Below, one piece after another: positions 1 to 10,950 of a DNA stretch of 64,000 nt. The stretch spans positions 124,001 to 188,000 of the forward strand of contig WIXG01000098.1 in the NCBI GenBank assembly GCA_009869945.1. The letters are read 5' to 3'. Within the stretch, counting starts at the first letter, position 1. Each line of letters starts with the position of its first letter. The notes beneath the pieces were generated by a model. The model was not told the origin of the DNA. It searched no databases and saw nothing but the letters and a program-made list of their open reading frames with translations. Both the position numbers and the translations under genes were made by a program. The DNA is from Mesaphorura yosii. Its lineage: Eukaryota > Arthropoda > Collembola > Poduromorpha > Tullbergiidae.

Positions 1-7
1 TTTCGAG

Positions 8-13
8 TTTATT
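8..13 (-). terminator. Poly(A) signal of RTEL1
   Basis: AATAAA on the minus strand, about 145 nt after the RTEL1 stop. An equivalent AATAAA is kept in the duplicated copy at 20650-20655, so the 3' UTR was copied together with the exon. Confidence 0.6.
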
Positions 14-157
14 CTGAGTACAAAAGTAGTAGAAAATCTTAATTGCTAGTCAGTCTTGTCAGTTCATTGAGTTTGGCGGACCGTAAAAAAATACAAAAGA
101 ATTGTTCCGCAGATATGACCAGCCGCTTTGCAGGAGACCGACGAAAAACGATGAGAT

Positions 158-3100
158 TCACTCCTTATTGTCACGAAGGTAACAGCGGAGGTGTTCGACG
201 TCGTCGATCGAAAGAATTCCTTGCAGACCTGCAAGGAGTAGGCCAATTTAATTCACTTGAACGTGGACACGACGGGCGGGGATTTCTCTACTCACCACGC
301 ACGCACTGTGGCACTTTGTCCTTCTCGAAGCAAATTTTAATCATGTCACCCAAATCCTGCAGATCCTTTGTCTTGTGGTATTCCTTGATAGCGTCACGAA
401 ACACGCGACCCATGCCAATGTCAACGTTTTCCTTCACCTGAGCACAGACAGCGCTTTGATTAGCCTCAGACAGCGATATTTCACTGGCCACAATTTCTAC
501 AGATATCGAGGAGCTCACCCACTCCCAAAAAACCGCCACTGGAGAAGGACCTGGAGTTGCGGGCGGCGTGTTGCGCGGCTGCTCGTCCACAAATTTGACC
601 ATCTTTTTCGCCGACGGACGCGCTTGGTCCTCCACGCGCCCTGCCGACTTGGCGAACGCCGCGAAGGACTTCGTGAAAACGGGAAGCTGCGAGTTGAAAC
701 CAACAGCGTTGTACGTCGCCTCCAGCTGCGCCCTTGCCTTAGGACTCAACATCGACCTGGGCACCTTCGGAGGAGGAGGGCGCTCGAACTTAGTCGGAGT
801 CGTCGGAACACCTCGTCCAACAGCGCCACGGTTGTTATCGAGATCCAAGTCCGCCTCGGAGAGCTCTTGCAAAACAGTCTTCTGGCGACGGGCCGGTCGA
901 GCTGGCGGGTCGCGGTTGAAGAACGAAGGCCTGGGAGAGTGCGCAACGATGGCTGCCTTTCGCTCTTCCTGCAGAAGCAAACGAGGATCCGTGAGTCAGA
1001 TGTACCACACTTTAGCTAACCAGAAGAGAGTGAGTACCTGAACGGAGCCGCCAAAGAACTTCGTTAGTTCATTCATGGTAGCCTCACACGAGTCTGAAGG
1101 CGTCAGGCGTCTGCGAACCCACTCCGACAGATTGTCTTGGAATTGCGGGCCGCTGCAGCGATCGTCACACAACAAGATGGCTCCATAGTCCCGAGCGTGG
1201 CGAATGATTCGTCCGATGGCCTGATTGATTGCTCGGGACGCCTCCAGCTGGTACCACTCCGCCCCACTAACTCGCTGTAAAGCAAGTCAAACGGAAACAG
1301 TGATGTGGGACACGCTTAAGCAAGTGAAAAGTGATCGAGTTCATTCAGATGGGCGTACCTCCTTGGCGTCGGAGGACCCGTTCTCGTCAAGATACTTTTT
1401 CTTTGCTACCACGCGGAGGTCCCTCGCAGGTGCATACGGAATTCCGGCAACGATGACCGCCCTGCCATTGTCATCCGCAAAGTCAAGACCTTCAGAAATC
1501 TGCAATTCAATAATCAAGTCAGCTCTCGTTGAGTTGACAAGCACAGGAGAAATTTGGGGCAATTTGTCACCTTTCCACGGCAGACGGCGAAGAGGCAAGC
1601 GCCGTTCCCCGATGCCTTCACACAGTTGTAGTAAAGATTCATGACTTCTGTGAATGCCTCCTTTCGCTTAGGCTCCGTAAGCAGTTTCTGTCAAACGGAA
1701 ATGATTAAAACAGGCCGTACGCAAGGTAGTTATTTTGTTATTTAGTCGGTTCTGTTCTGCTTACTTTGTGCTTTGCCAGGTCACTCCAAACGCCGCTGTC
1801 CATCCACGCTTTCGTGCAGATTTCCAGCATCGTATATGAAGGAAAGAAGACGAGGACACCCTTCGGAACAATGGAACACACTTTCACGACGACCGCCCCC
1901 AGAGCAGCGAGATAAGCGGGTTGGTTTCTGTTGGCGAAGGACGCGCAAAGCCGCACGCCATTCGGGCCCTGCCGGACAACTGTTGCAAAGAGCTGACTGT
2001 TGTCAATAATGTGAGGATTGCTCAACGTCACTGGAAAGGGCGTCTGTAGTTCCCTCGCCAAAAAGGGTATCGGCGACAACGTTCCACTCGACAGAATGAT
2101 GCAACGAGGACGTTGACACATCAACGTGTCAAGTCTAAGAGAAGGTGACAAATGTGTAACCCTTTTAACTCTACTGCAATTTAATTAAATTAAGGCTGAG
2201 GTTTAATGAGTCTGAACTCACCCGATTGATGGATTGAAGCACCAAAAGCGAAAGACCTTGGCCTGTGTCTTCTTCCCTGCGGCCGAGGCTCGCTCGGACC
2301 TCGCCTCCTCCAGCGTCACATTCACCTGCGAAAGAAACGCGAATTTTGTCAGGAATCGCCACTCAGAATTCGCTCAAAGGCAGACTTACTTTGTACGCCC
2401 CGGCGAGTTTTTCATCCGACAAATTTCTCGAGTTCAGGACTCGCAGCGCGGCTGTCAGCTTGTCGCAGCCGGAGCTGTCCTTGTTATTGGCGGACAGGTA
2501 CGTGGAAATGGCGTCAAGGTCCCGAATTACTCGAGTCATGCTGTTCCGAGTGAAGCCCGCTCGCGTCAACGGATCCATGAGGGCACTGATCGGAGTCAAC
2601 ACGTCCTCGCTCGCATCCACCTGCACCCGGTCCAGCCCCTCCTCCAAGTCGAGCAGGCTCTTCTTCAGCTGAAGAAGCTGCAGCAGTGAAAGGTCGCCGA
2701 TCAGCTCACCGCCCGTCCCCTCCGAAAAGTCACTCGCCGCATTCACTTCGTTGTACTCCATAGAAACCTGATTCATAAGAAAATAGGAAATTTAATTAAA
2801 GAGAGATGGGGCTGTGTAGTAAATCAATTTAAATGTAAATTACTAAATCAGGGAGAACACTCACTTGGGTAACTTCCTGGATGCATGCTGCAATCAATGA
2901 ACTGGTGAGCTCGAAAGACACCGCCTCCTCACAAATCTTAGCAATGTTATGACCTTCATCCAGGATTATGATGGCGTTCTGTAGTCACAAAAGAGGACAG
3001 GCTGTAGTGATGTAATCAGAATTTAAGTGTGTGGTTGTAATGTTTGTGGTGCTCACATTTAAATCGATTCCGTGTGAGGATCTCAGTTTTGGGTCCAGCA

Positions 3101-3957
3101 AGTAATTGTACGGCATGAACACTATCTCAGCCTGCTTCACGAGCTCTCGCGACATGTAAAACGGGCAGAACTTCCCGGCCCGACCCTTCTTCACTATGTC
3201 TTCGATATCCACGACCGGAGGCTCGTGCAAAGTAGGATCGTCCATCCTCTTCCCGACGTTATTGTAAAACTTGCAGGTATGAGTGTGTACTTTCGAATGA
3301 CACGCCCTAATCTTAGCAGACGAAGTCGGCAGGCGCGCCACTTCTTCGTGCACACACATTAGATCTCTGGAGCCCAGAACAATCGTCTTTGCTCTCCGGT
3401 AGTGAGAGCGCTTCAGCTCACGAGCCGCCTGGGAAAGTTGTGAATGAGTACGAGAAGCGTAGATAATCACTGGAACCCCCATCAGCCCCTCCTCCGGATC
3501 AACCCCTGCAAAACACCAGCCCGTGAGCAACCAATCACTAATCAAACCTAAACAAGGCTGAATACTGCGCACCAGAATTCTGTGGTATCCGAAATGGTCC
3601 TCTGTGTTTGGCACTCTCCACCCGCAGCTCAGCGACCTTGTAACGCCTCGCCGCCTTCTCCTTCCTCTGCCAGGCGGCGGCCGAGCATAGAAGCGACAGC
3701 GTTTTCCCCGTTCCTGTCGGCGATTCTAGAAGCCCATTCTTCTTCTACAGAAAGACCATCAACGAATTAGCTATAATTAATACTTAGGAGAACCGCGATT
3801 CGTTCAGTATGAGTTGACGAGTCGGACTCCGACTCCTTACCTCTTCAATACACTCTAACACCTTGGCCATCAAACTCTTTTGGACTTCATACGGCTGAAA
3901 GGGAAAATGAATATCCAAGCCTCGAACCCCCACCACGTGATCCCCTGACGTTCCCAT
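158..3957 (-). CDS. RTEL1: RTEL1: regulator of telomere elongation helicase 1 (Fe-S, XPD-like)
   Basis: ATP-dependent 5'-3' DNA helicase of the XPD/FANCJ family that in animals unwinds D-loops, T-loops and G-quadruplexes in the nucleus. I join 12 exons, high to low coordinate: 3957-3841, 3744-3573, 3505-3057, 2978-2865, 2767-2390, 2325-2222, 2134-1765, 1687-1571, 1499-1359, 1274-1038, 968-296 and 228-158, giving about 1080 aa. All junctions keep frame with GT-AG sites. The start matches the family N-terminus (FPFQPY near residue 15). Walker A is ESPTGTGKT (46-54). Four Fe-S cysteines are at 147, 165, 174 and 210. Motif II reads DEGH (253-256) instead of DEAH. Motif VI is QAIGRIIRH (672-680). 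The C-terminus carries one harmonin-N-like domain (about 1000-1078), completed by the last exon. I see no second harmonin-N-like domain, RING-like C4C4 cluster or PIP box, so it is simpler than human RTEL1. A poly(A) signal lies at 8-13. Confidence 0.93.
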
Positions 3958-6900
3958 CACACTTTCTAACGCAGATCGGTCAATGCTTTTCAACCTTTTC
4001 CTCTACAGTTCAGCAAATCTGAAACACACAGTGACTTGGATAATTATGCACCAAATGCAATCAATCATTCATTGTAAACACAATTACTTGAGCCTCTGAC
4101 TCTTTATTGTCTTTATGCTTGACTGCAATTGACTGCAATCTGAGTTAAACGTTGACTTAACTTAGTTCGGTGCAATTGGTTCAATCGGATATTATCGTTC
4201 AGGTCTGGTAGAAATAAAGCAGTCGGATTGCAATTGCTTGAAATGCTGGTGAACGCAACTGATAGGAAACACAATTAGGATGGGAGCGCGCTGCATGAAC
4301 GTAGCAATTTACTGATTAAATTAAGAGCACTTACCAAAGTCCACACACAGCACAAAGCTCCAACACTTCCAACACACCGACTGACCTTCAGCTACTTCGC
4401 GGTTCCCTTCTGCAATTTCGTTGAGAAGAGACAACTGCACTCGATGAACACCACAACTCAACTGAAGTGAAATCTCTCTCGCTCTGACAAGAGAAGAGCA
4501 GGCAACGTGCACTCGGCTGGCTAGGCTCGTTTCCCTCAGCTTTTTTGAAATGAACAAAGCCAAGTCTTTGTTCAGGACGCGCATGAGACTGCAACTTGCC
4601 TGAAACCTTGTCGGAGTAGCCCAACGGATCTTTCCAGGCCCTCCACCACCACACAGTCTCCTCCAAAGGTCCCACCAGTCACATTCCAGTTCCCCATAAG
4701 GCATGCACATGGAAAACGTGACTTGGAGTGCGATTTTCATTTTTCGTTGGGCATGCAATACTGAGAAATCGGGATTGACAGTCGATGTATTCATTTCAGA
4801 GTGCTGCTGGCATGCTGCTTTTCTTTCCGAAACCCGGTCGTATGCATAATAGCAATTTCTCTCCGAATTCTTCATGTGGGGCCACCGCGCTGGGGTTTTG
4901 GACTCTCGTCTGCATTTAGCATTTGTTTTGTATGGAAAGTGGATATGTTCTATGCTGTAACCCAGTAGCCCAGAGAGAAGAGACGGCTGGCATGGCAGTT
5001 GTCTCGATTGGCCGCGTATCCTTTGGGAAGCGAACGAGGGAGATTCGTCGGCCAATCCCGCGCAGCGAGCGGACTAGATTCCAGTTCCAGCTTCGCCAGG
5101 CAACGTGAGCGATCAGCCTGCTAACAACACAGCGAGTCAGGGTTCCGAGCTGGAACCGCATTTCTAAGTGCATCGCAAGCAAGCTTCGTTTAGCTTGGCG
5201 AGCGAGAAGAGGAGGCTTCGGAGCACTGCTCTGCCTGTTCTGTGCTGTACTGTGCGTTGGTCGCATTGGACCGTTGTTGAATGGTCGTGCAGTGGCAGAG
5301 CCGCTTGATGCGGGAGAAGCTACAAGCGAGTTCCCTTCCACCGCACACAAGCGAGTGCAGAAACCAAGCCCCGCTTGAAGTACGCTGCTTTGCTGTACGT
5401 ACGGCTTGGCATCGCTTGGCTTGGGTATACGAAACCAGGAGCAGCATTGGCTTGGTGGCTTGGCTGTTGTTGCTGTGACGCTGCCGTTGGTTTCGTCGCT
5501 TGTATTTCTACACACAAGCCTCAACGAATTCGCATTTGAGTGTTTGTCGTCTCAGAACGCAGCAACTCTGCACTTGGCTCCATTGAATTCTGCATTTATT
5601 CTGTGGCTGACTTTGGTGACCACTTCGACCCCACCAGACTCGTAAGTCCGCAACCAATTAATTAATTAAAATAGCCAAATCCTCGGCCCTTCACCGCGCT
5701 TCACGGCTCCGTCGGCCCACGCCCCACCTTCCATTTGGAATTTCCGAGAATTAATTGGTTTTCTGGGACGCTAAAATACAGGCAATCCAATATAACGAAT
5801 GCAGCACAGAAGCGCCTGCACTCACAGTCAAAAGCATACGCGCTTCCAGTGTAGTGCACAACAACCGCTCTCAGACTCATTCGTTTAGTCGTTGATTGTC
5901 GGGGACGCGCAATTAGCGAACCAATTAATTAGCAACCGACAACCCCACATGACAGGCAGGGCATACCTTACGGGATAGGGGCAGCCCTGAGCAGGGGGCT
6001 CGGGATTCATGTTGGTGTACTTCAGCGCGGGTAAACATCGAGTCCAGGGCCGGTTGGCGTCTTCACATTTTGCATTGCATTTTTTCCTTCGGGGGTCTGG
6101 CGGCTCCGGGCATCTGCACGTCCACTTGCATGGCCACTTCTCTCCCCTCCCCTTCAACCCCGAAACTGCCGAAATCATTAAATCATGGGAGTAACGGCCG
6201 ACGGAGCCCCAAAAGTTGTCACTCGAGTGCAAGAGACAAAGTTGAGACGACGCATTTTTGCATCTACTTTCATCTCAACTCTTTGGCTTTGCATTACATC
6301 GCATCATTTCGATCGCATTCAAATCGCAGGCTTTTCATTTGCGTCACTTTCATCGACTTAATTCAAAGAGGCGGCATCCCAGTCCGACTCTGAGCGTGTA
6401 TTAAAAGTCAGGCGAGTGTTTCGGTATTTCTCAGGCCGTTGAGCATTTGTGTTTTCTGTTTGCATCTTCCGACTTGCGTCTTCTCTTCGGTTTGCATATG
6501 CAAAACAGATTAAATTTCTCTGTTTCAAATTATCAATTGCAATAGATGTCAGATTTTCATTTACCTATGAGAAGAGTAACGCTCGATTCCAGGCCGGCCG
6601 AGCCTGTGGGAATTCAGCTTAAGCCAACGCTCAGAGCACTGAAAGTGCAGGAGAAATGCAGTCCAAGTCGGATGCAAATCCACCAATGCATTCTGAGAGC
6701 AGAGGCAATGAACACAAGCATCTCAGGCTTATGTGGAAGGTGGACGTTGGCTGATGGCTGATTAACGGTGAATGCAAGGGAGCATTTCTACCTTCGTCTC
6801 AATACACTCAAGTGCACTCACTGTACGAAGGGAGCGAGAGAGCGGGCCCTGCATTTTACGTACGCGTACGTTGAATGAGTGAGACAGAGAAGCAGAGTCA

Positions 6901-7005
6901 GTCTTGCTTTTCTTTGACGCGCGTCCAGAGTCGAGTCGAGATTGCACTTGCACTTAATTTGACTTGGCTCTGATTGTTCCATTGTTACGTTTTTGGTGTT
7001 TGCAG
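3958..7005. promoter_or_regulatory. Divergent intergenic region and 5' regions of RTEL1 (-) and HMGB (+)
   Basis: About 3 kb between the RTEL1 start and the HMGB coding start. On the minus strand an acceptor just above the RTEL1 ATG (near 4005-4010) suggests an upstream non-coding RTEL1 exon. On the plus strand a strong donor (CTC|GTAAGTCC) at 5641/5642 and an acceptor at 7005/7006 suggest a non-coding first HMGB exon ending at 5641 and a 1.36-kb first intron. A minus-strand open frame of 244 codons at 4321-5055 and another of about 200 codons at 4916-5524 show no recognisable domain, and I do not call them genes. Exon boundaries here are inferred from splice sites only. Confidence 0.5.
6491..6504. 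promoter_or_regulatory. Perfect 14-bp octamer-type palindrome
   Basis: TTTGCATATGCAAA is a perfect inverted repeat of two ATGCAAA half-sites, the core recognised by POU-domain factors. It lies in the predicted first intron of the HMGB gene, about 530 bp upstream of the ATG. A regulatory role is inference from the motif alone. Confidence 0.35.
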
Positions 7006-7027
7006 ATTCATTAATTGACTCGCGAGA

Positions 7028-7794
7028 ATGCCGCGTGGAAGCAAAAGCGACAACAAGCCGCGTGGTCGGATGACTGCGTACGCGTACTTTGTGCAAACCT
7101 GTCGCGAGGAGCACAAGAAGAAACACCCCAACGAGAGCGTCGTTTTTGCCGAGTTTTCGCGCAAGTGCGCCGATCGATGGAAGGTAACATCTAAACTTTC
7201 TAAAGTAATTAATTGACGGACTAGACTAATTAACGACTCAATTTTATTTATTGTACAGGTGATGTCTGACAAGGAGAAGAAGCGTTTCCAGGACATGGCT
7301 GACCGGGACAAGAAGCGCTACGAGAAAGAAATGCAAAATTATGTGCCCCCGAAGGGCGACAAGGGCAAGAAGAAGCGCCGTCACACGAAGGACCCCAACG
7401 CGCCAAAGCGTGCCCTGTCAGCCTTCTTCTGGTTCTGCAACGACGAGCGCCCGAAGGTCAAGAGCATCAACCCGGAATACGGCGTCGGAGACGTCGCCAA
7501 GCAACTTGGCAGGCAGTGGTCAGAGGTCAAGCCAGACGTCAAGCGCAAGTACGAGGCCATGGCGGAGCGAGACAAGGCTCGCTACGAGAAGGTAAAGAAA
7601 GCAAAGACCAAACTAGAAACTACGAACTACCCTTCCGCCTATTCGCAGGATCCACTGACCAGATTAATTAAACCTGCATCTCTTCCTTTTTATAGGAAAT
7701 GGCAGCGTACAAAAAGCGCGGTGGCGGAAAGGCTCCGGCCCAGCAGGACGACGACGACGATGATGATGATGACGAGGATGACGAAGACGAGTAA
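7028..7794 (+). CDS. HMGB: High mobility group B protein (two HMG boxes, acidic tail)
   Basis: Abundant nuclear protein that binds and bends DNA without strong sequence preference. Exons 7028-7183, 7259-7591 and 7696-7794 join in phase 0 to give 195 aa. HMG box A starts after a short basic leader (MTAYAYFVQ near residue 15) and spans the first intron. Box B begins at the typical [12 protein letters not shown] and runs to about residue 165. A short Lys/Gly linker leads into an all-acidic C-terminus of nine Asp followed by mixed Asp/Glu. Order and length match vertebrate HMGB1-3 (about 200-215 aa) and arthropod HMGB/Dsp1 without the Gln-rich N-terminus of fly Dsp1. The start has a good context and an upstream acceptor at 7005. 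The 3' UTR probably ends after AATAAA at 8251-8256. Confidence 0.95.
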
Positions 7795-8594
7795 ACGCCC
7801 GGCGGCGGGAGGGAGGACCTCAGCTTCGTGGAATACTTTAATTCATTTAGCCTCTTTGCATCTGTTAAGCCCTTCTTCCCTTAACGATAATTTTAGTCTC
7901 CTTTAATCTGTACAAATCTCTAATTTTAGGAGAAGCTTCGAGCTCCAATTCTCAGTGTTTTGTCTGTTTGTGTTTTTAGCATGCATGTCTTATTTTCTTA
8001 ACATTTTTAGTTGTTGTGTGTTGTGAGTAAAGCAAGTAAAGATTTTCGTAAGTTAATTCCTAATTATAAGTGTGTGTTAATGAGTAACGTACGAGGAGTT
8101 GAGTATTTTAAATAGTTGCAGTCTGTCTCGTGAGTGTCAATTCAAGTTCTGTACAAGTAAGCTAATCTACACTCTGGCATTAATGCTAAATTTAATCTTG
8201 GATGTAAACACGAGTGAAAATAAGAATGTAGTATCTCAAATCTACTGTGAAATAAACATTAACGTACACTCAACTTTCTGCCTTGTGTTCGGCTACACTG
8301 CGACTGCATTCATTTCAGCCATTTACCATTTCGTGTCAGGTCGCCCCGCAAAAGCAAAGCGCAATCAGCACATGTCGAATGAACCATTGAGAAATTTAGA
8401 TTGAATGCATCACGGAGATTGCGGTCAGTTGGCCGGATGACATGAATGCCAAAGAAGTGTCGTTCGTGACAGATGAGAGCGTTGATCGTGTCAGTGAGAT
8501 AAGAGGCAGGACAGAGAAAGCGAGAGGAGGTCATTCGAATTGAGACGGAGAAGGACTCTCAATTGACACTATTAATAAAGTTCGCGTGATAAGG
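7795..8594 (+). other. HMGB 3' UTR, poly(A) signal and short spacer to AMDHD2
   Basis: AT-rich transcribed tail of HMGB with AATAAA at 8251-8256. About 330 bp of spacer follow before the next gene on the same strand. I see no further gene. The spacing is long enough for a separate promoter, so co-transcription is not implied. Confidence 0.5.
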
Positions 8595-8744
8595 ATGACC
8601 AATGACCAGCACGAAACTTCCACACTCATTCGCCGACTCGCCTCTCCCATAGTCCCACACGCAGACGGACAGCCGCACACGACAGCCGGGAACTTGCCGA
8701 TCTCCATCGCTCGACTCAAAGCGGAAACCGAATCTCCAGTCGAA

Positions 8745-10880
8745 ATGTCTCTCATGCCCGGGAAGAAGCGCCTCTGCTCGCCGTCTCTCATCTTCGAGGC
8801 CGAGCACCGGTCCAGACTCCAGCAGGGCTCGAAGGAGGAGGTCACTCGACTTCTCCGGCAGGAGTGGGTCGAGAGCAGTCTTGAGACGAAGCGAAAGTAC
8901 GTCATCCTCGCCACGCAGGCCGCGCAACAGCAACAGCTGAGCGGCGAGAAGCAGAAGAGGAGCGAGCAGGAGCAGCAGAGTGCTGCGGGAATTCTCGGAC
9001 AGGTTCCAAGGGCCGATCTGACACTGCCCGGTCGCCTCGCCATCTCGAAGTACCACAACTGCCTCGTGCTGAGGAACCATCAGCTCTTGAGGGACGAGTT
9101 CTGGACCTACGGCTCCATCATCATCAACCCCGAACCCCATTTCTTCAACGAGAAGGTCGTACCGGACTTTGTGGTCGACTGCCGAGGAGCCCTCATCGCT
9201 CCTGGCTTCATCGACGTCCAACTCAATGGTCAGCCACAGACACACAAGCAAAGAGCCAGAGAGAGTTTGATTTTGACTGTAAATAACTTAATTGGCTGCT
9301 TTGGTTGGCTCCTTAGGTGGATTCGGAGTGGACTTCTCTTTCGAGATTGACTCTGTCGAGGAGGGACTGGCCAAGGTGGCTAAGGGCGTACTGGCTCACG
9401 GAGTCACCTCCTTCTGCCCAACCCTCGTCTCCTCATTCCCAAAAGTCTACCAAAAGGTAGGGCAAATCTAAATCAGGAGCAGCACATTTGTTCCTTTCTG
9501 ATCAGAAGCGACTCTGACTGACCCATTCCACTGAAGGTACTTGCGAAGCTGAGGGCCACGCCCGGCGGTGCGCATGGAGCCCAGATCCTTGGGGCCCACG
9601 TTGAAGGACCTTTCATCAACGCGGAGAAGAAAGGCGCCCATGACCCGAAAACCCTCGTTCCAGGGTTCGAGAAGGTACCCTTAATTTGTACGGGCCAGGT
9701 GTACGGTGGGGGATGCCATTTTACCATTTGAATTCAGGGGCTGCAGAGTGTGGTGGACATGTACGGTCACCTGGACGCCTTGGCCATCATCACCATCGCT
9801 CCGGAGCTGAAGAACGCACTGGCTGTGATCAAGCAACTCGACGAGATGGGCATAGTCGTCTCCGTCGGTAAGAACCTTCAAAAGCATTTCCCACTGCTGA
9901 GACTTGGAGAAGTGGTTATTTGTGGCAGGCCATTCCGTGGCGACGATCGTAGAGGGGGAAGAGGCCGTGGTGCAGGGCGCCTCCTTCATCACGCACCTCT
10001 TCAACGCCATGCTCCCCGTGAGTCTCCTCTTCAGTCACTCCATTCCAGCCAAGCCTACATTATTTTGGGTATACATTTGTTTCAGTTCCATCACCGAGAC
10101 CCCGGCCTGGTGGGGCTCCTGGGCTCGAGCAAGATCCCGGCGGAGAGGATAATTTACTACGGCCTCATCGCCGACGGGATCCACACGCACCCCGCCACCA
10201 CGCGAATCGCCTACCGATCCTACCCGAAAGGCGAGTCTCCTGCCTTCTCTTTTGCTGCGATTCTATGATAGTTTATCACGGCCCGAATTTCGCGAGAACA
10301 GTTTATCACAACTTAGTTTATCGCCGGACAACATTATTGCAGAGCACAGTTTATTGCAGGTCAAATTATCGCTAGTGAGGGGAGTTCATTGCGGGGTGGC
10401 CCCTCAGGTTATTTTAGCCCAGGTAGTCCCGAGTCGGTAATTTGGTTTCTTTTGCGCAGGCGTAGTTTTGGTTACTGACGCCTGCTCGGCGATGGGGCTC
10501 TCCGACGGGACGTACCAGCTGGGGCAGCAGGTGATCGACGTGCAAGGTACAAAGGCCTTCATCAAGGGCACGAGCACATTGGCGGGGAGCGTGGCGACGA
10601 TGGTCCACTGCATCCAACACTTCTGGAAAGTCACCTGTGAGTACCTGCCGCTTTACCTACTTTCTAAGGCTTTGTTCTGATGTGGGCTCTCCTCGCAGCC
10701 TGCTCGCTCGTGGAGGCGCTGGAGGCCGCGACGCTCCATCCCGCCAGGCTCCTGAAGATCGAGGCGCAGAAAGGCACCCTCGACTTCGGCTCTGACGCAG
10801 ATTTCGTGATGCTCAATCCCGACAAGCTGAACGTCCTCTCGACGTGGATCGCCGGAGAGTGCGTCCACACAACCGCCTGA
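8745..10880 (+). CDS. AMDHD2: N-acetylglucosamine-6-phosphate deacetylase with N-terminal HMG-box-like extension
   Basis: Cytosolic amidohydrolase that converts GlcNAc-6-P to glucosamine-6-P plus acetate in amino-sugar salvage. Exons: 8745-9228, 9317-9456, 9537-9674, 9738-9867, 9929-10017, 10086-10230, 10460-10636 and 10699-10880 (494 aa). The frame is also open upstream to an ATG at 8595, which would give 544 aa. The enzyme proper starts near residue 88. Visible active-site elements are HVEGPF (Glu231), GHS (His299), [16 protein letters not shown] (His320) and VTDA (Asp382), matching the metal ligands and catalytic Asp of NagA. Intron 6 has a GC donor. Animal AMDHD2 is about 410 aa. The extra N-terminal residues contain an HMG-box-like stretch (about 7-60) and a Gln/Glu/Lys-rich linker in one uninterrupted exon. 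The deacetylase call is firm; the extension's start and function are not. Confidence 0.93.
10231..10459 (+). repeat. GC-AG intron 6 of AMDHD2 with degenerate TTATCGC-type repeats
   Basis: The flanking exons join only if the intron begins AAAG|GCGAGT, a GC donor. Inside, short related words recur between 10265 and 10400: TTTATCAC twice, TTTATCGC, TTTATTGC, TTATCGC and TTCATTGC. A 7-bp perfect stem, TGAGGGG with CCCCTCA, surrounds 10375-10410. It looks like a small decayed tandem repeat. Confidence 0.5.
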
Positions 10881-10932
10881 ACCTGAATTAGCCTTCCGGT
10901 TTCCAAGACTCCAGTCACAGACCAAATAATGA

Positions 10933-10950
10933 AATAAATTACGGAATAAA
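10933..10950 (+). terminator. Poly(A) signals of AMDHD2
   Basis: Two AATAAA hexamers at 10933-10938 and 10945-10950, about 55-65 nt after the AMDHD2 stop. The facing RpL31 gene has its own signal on the other strand at 11009-11014, so the two genes are tail-to-tail within about 60 bp. Confidence 0.65.

Noticed and set aside
64-246. 60-codon minus-strand frame over the RTEL1 terminal exon
   Set aside because: It is another frame of the exon at 158-228. The RTEL1 frame is supported by splice phase and by completing the harmonin-N-like domain.
1-285. Reading the two RTEL1-like repeats as a transposable element
   Set aside because: Only two copies are seen here, no terminal repeats or target-site duplications are visible, and one copy forms a functional RTEL1 exon. 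A genome-wide search could reopen this.
288-296. RTEL1 ending at the TAG at 288-290
   Set aside because: The stop lies inside a good GTGAGT donor. Ending there would leave the harmonin-N-like domain cut in half, while the exon at 158-228 restores it in frame.
6856-7090. ACGTACGCGTACGT palindrome and a similar word in HMGB exon 1
   Set aside because: The exon copy is explained by Ala-Tyr-Ala-Tyr codons; the upstream copy alone is a weak signal.
8559-9251. 230-codon minus-strand frame opposite the AMDHD2 first exon
   Set aside because: Antisense shadow of a GC-rich coding exon; Leu/Asp-rich with no domain.
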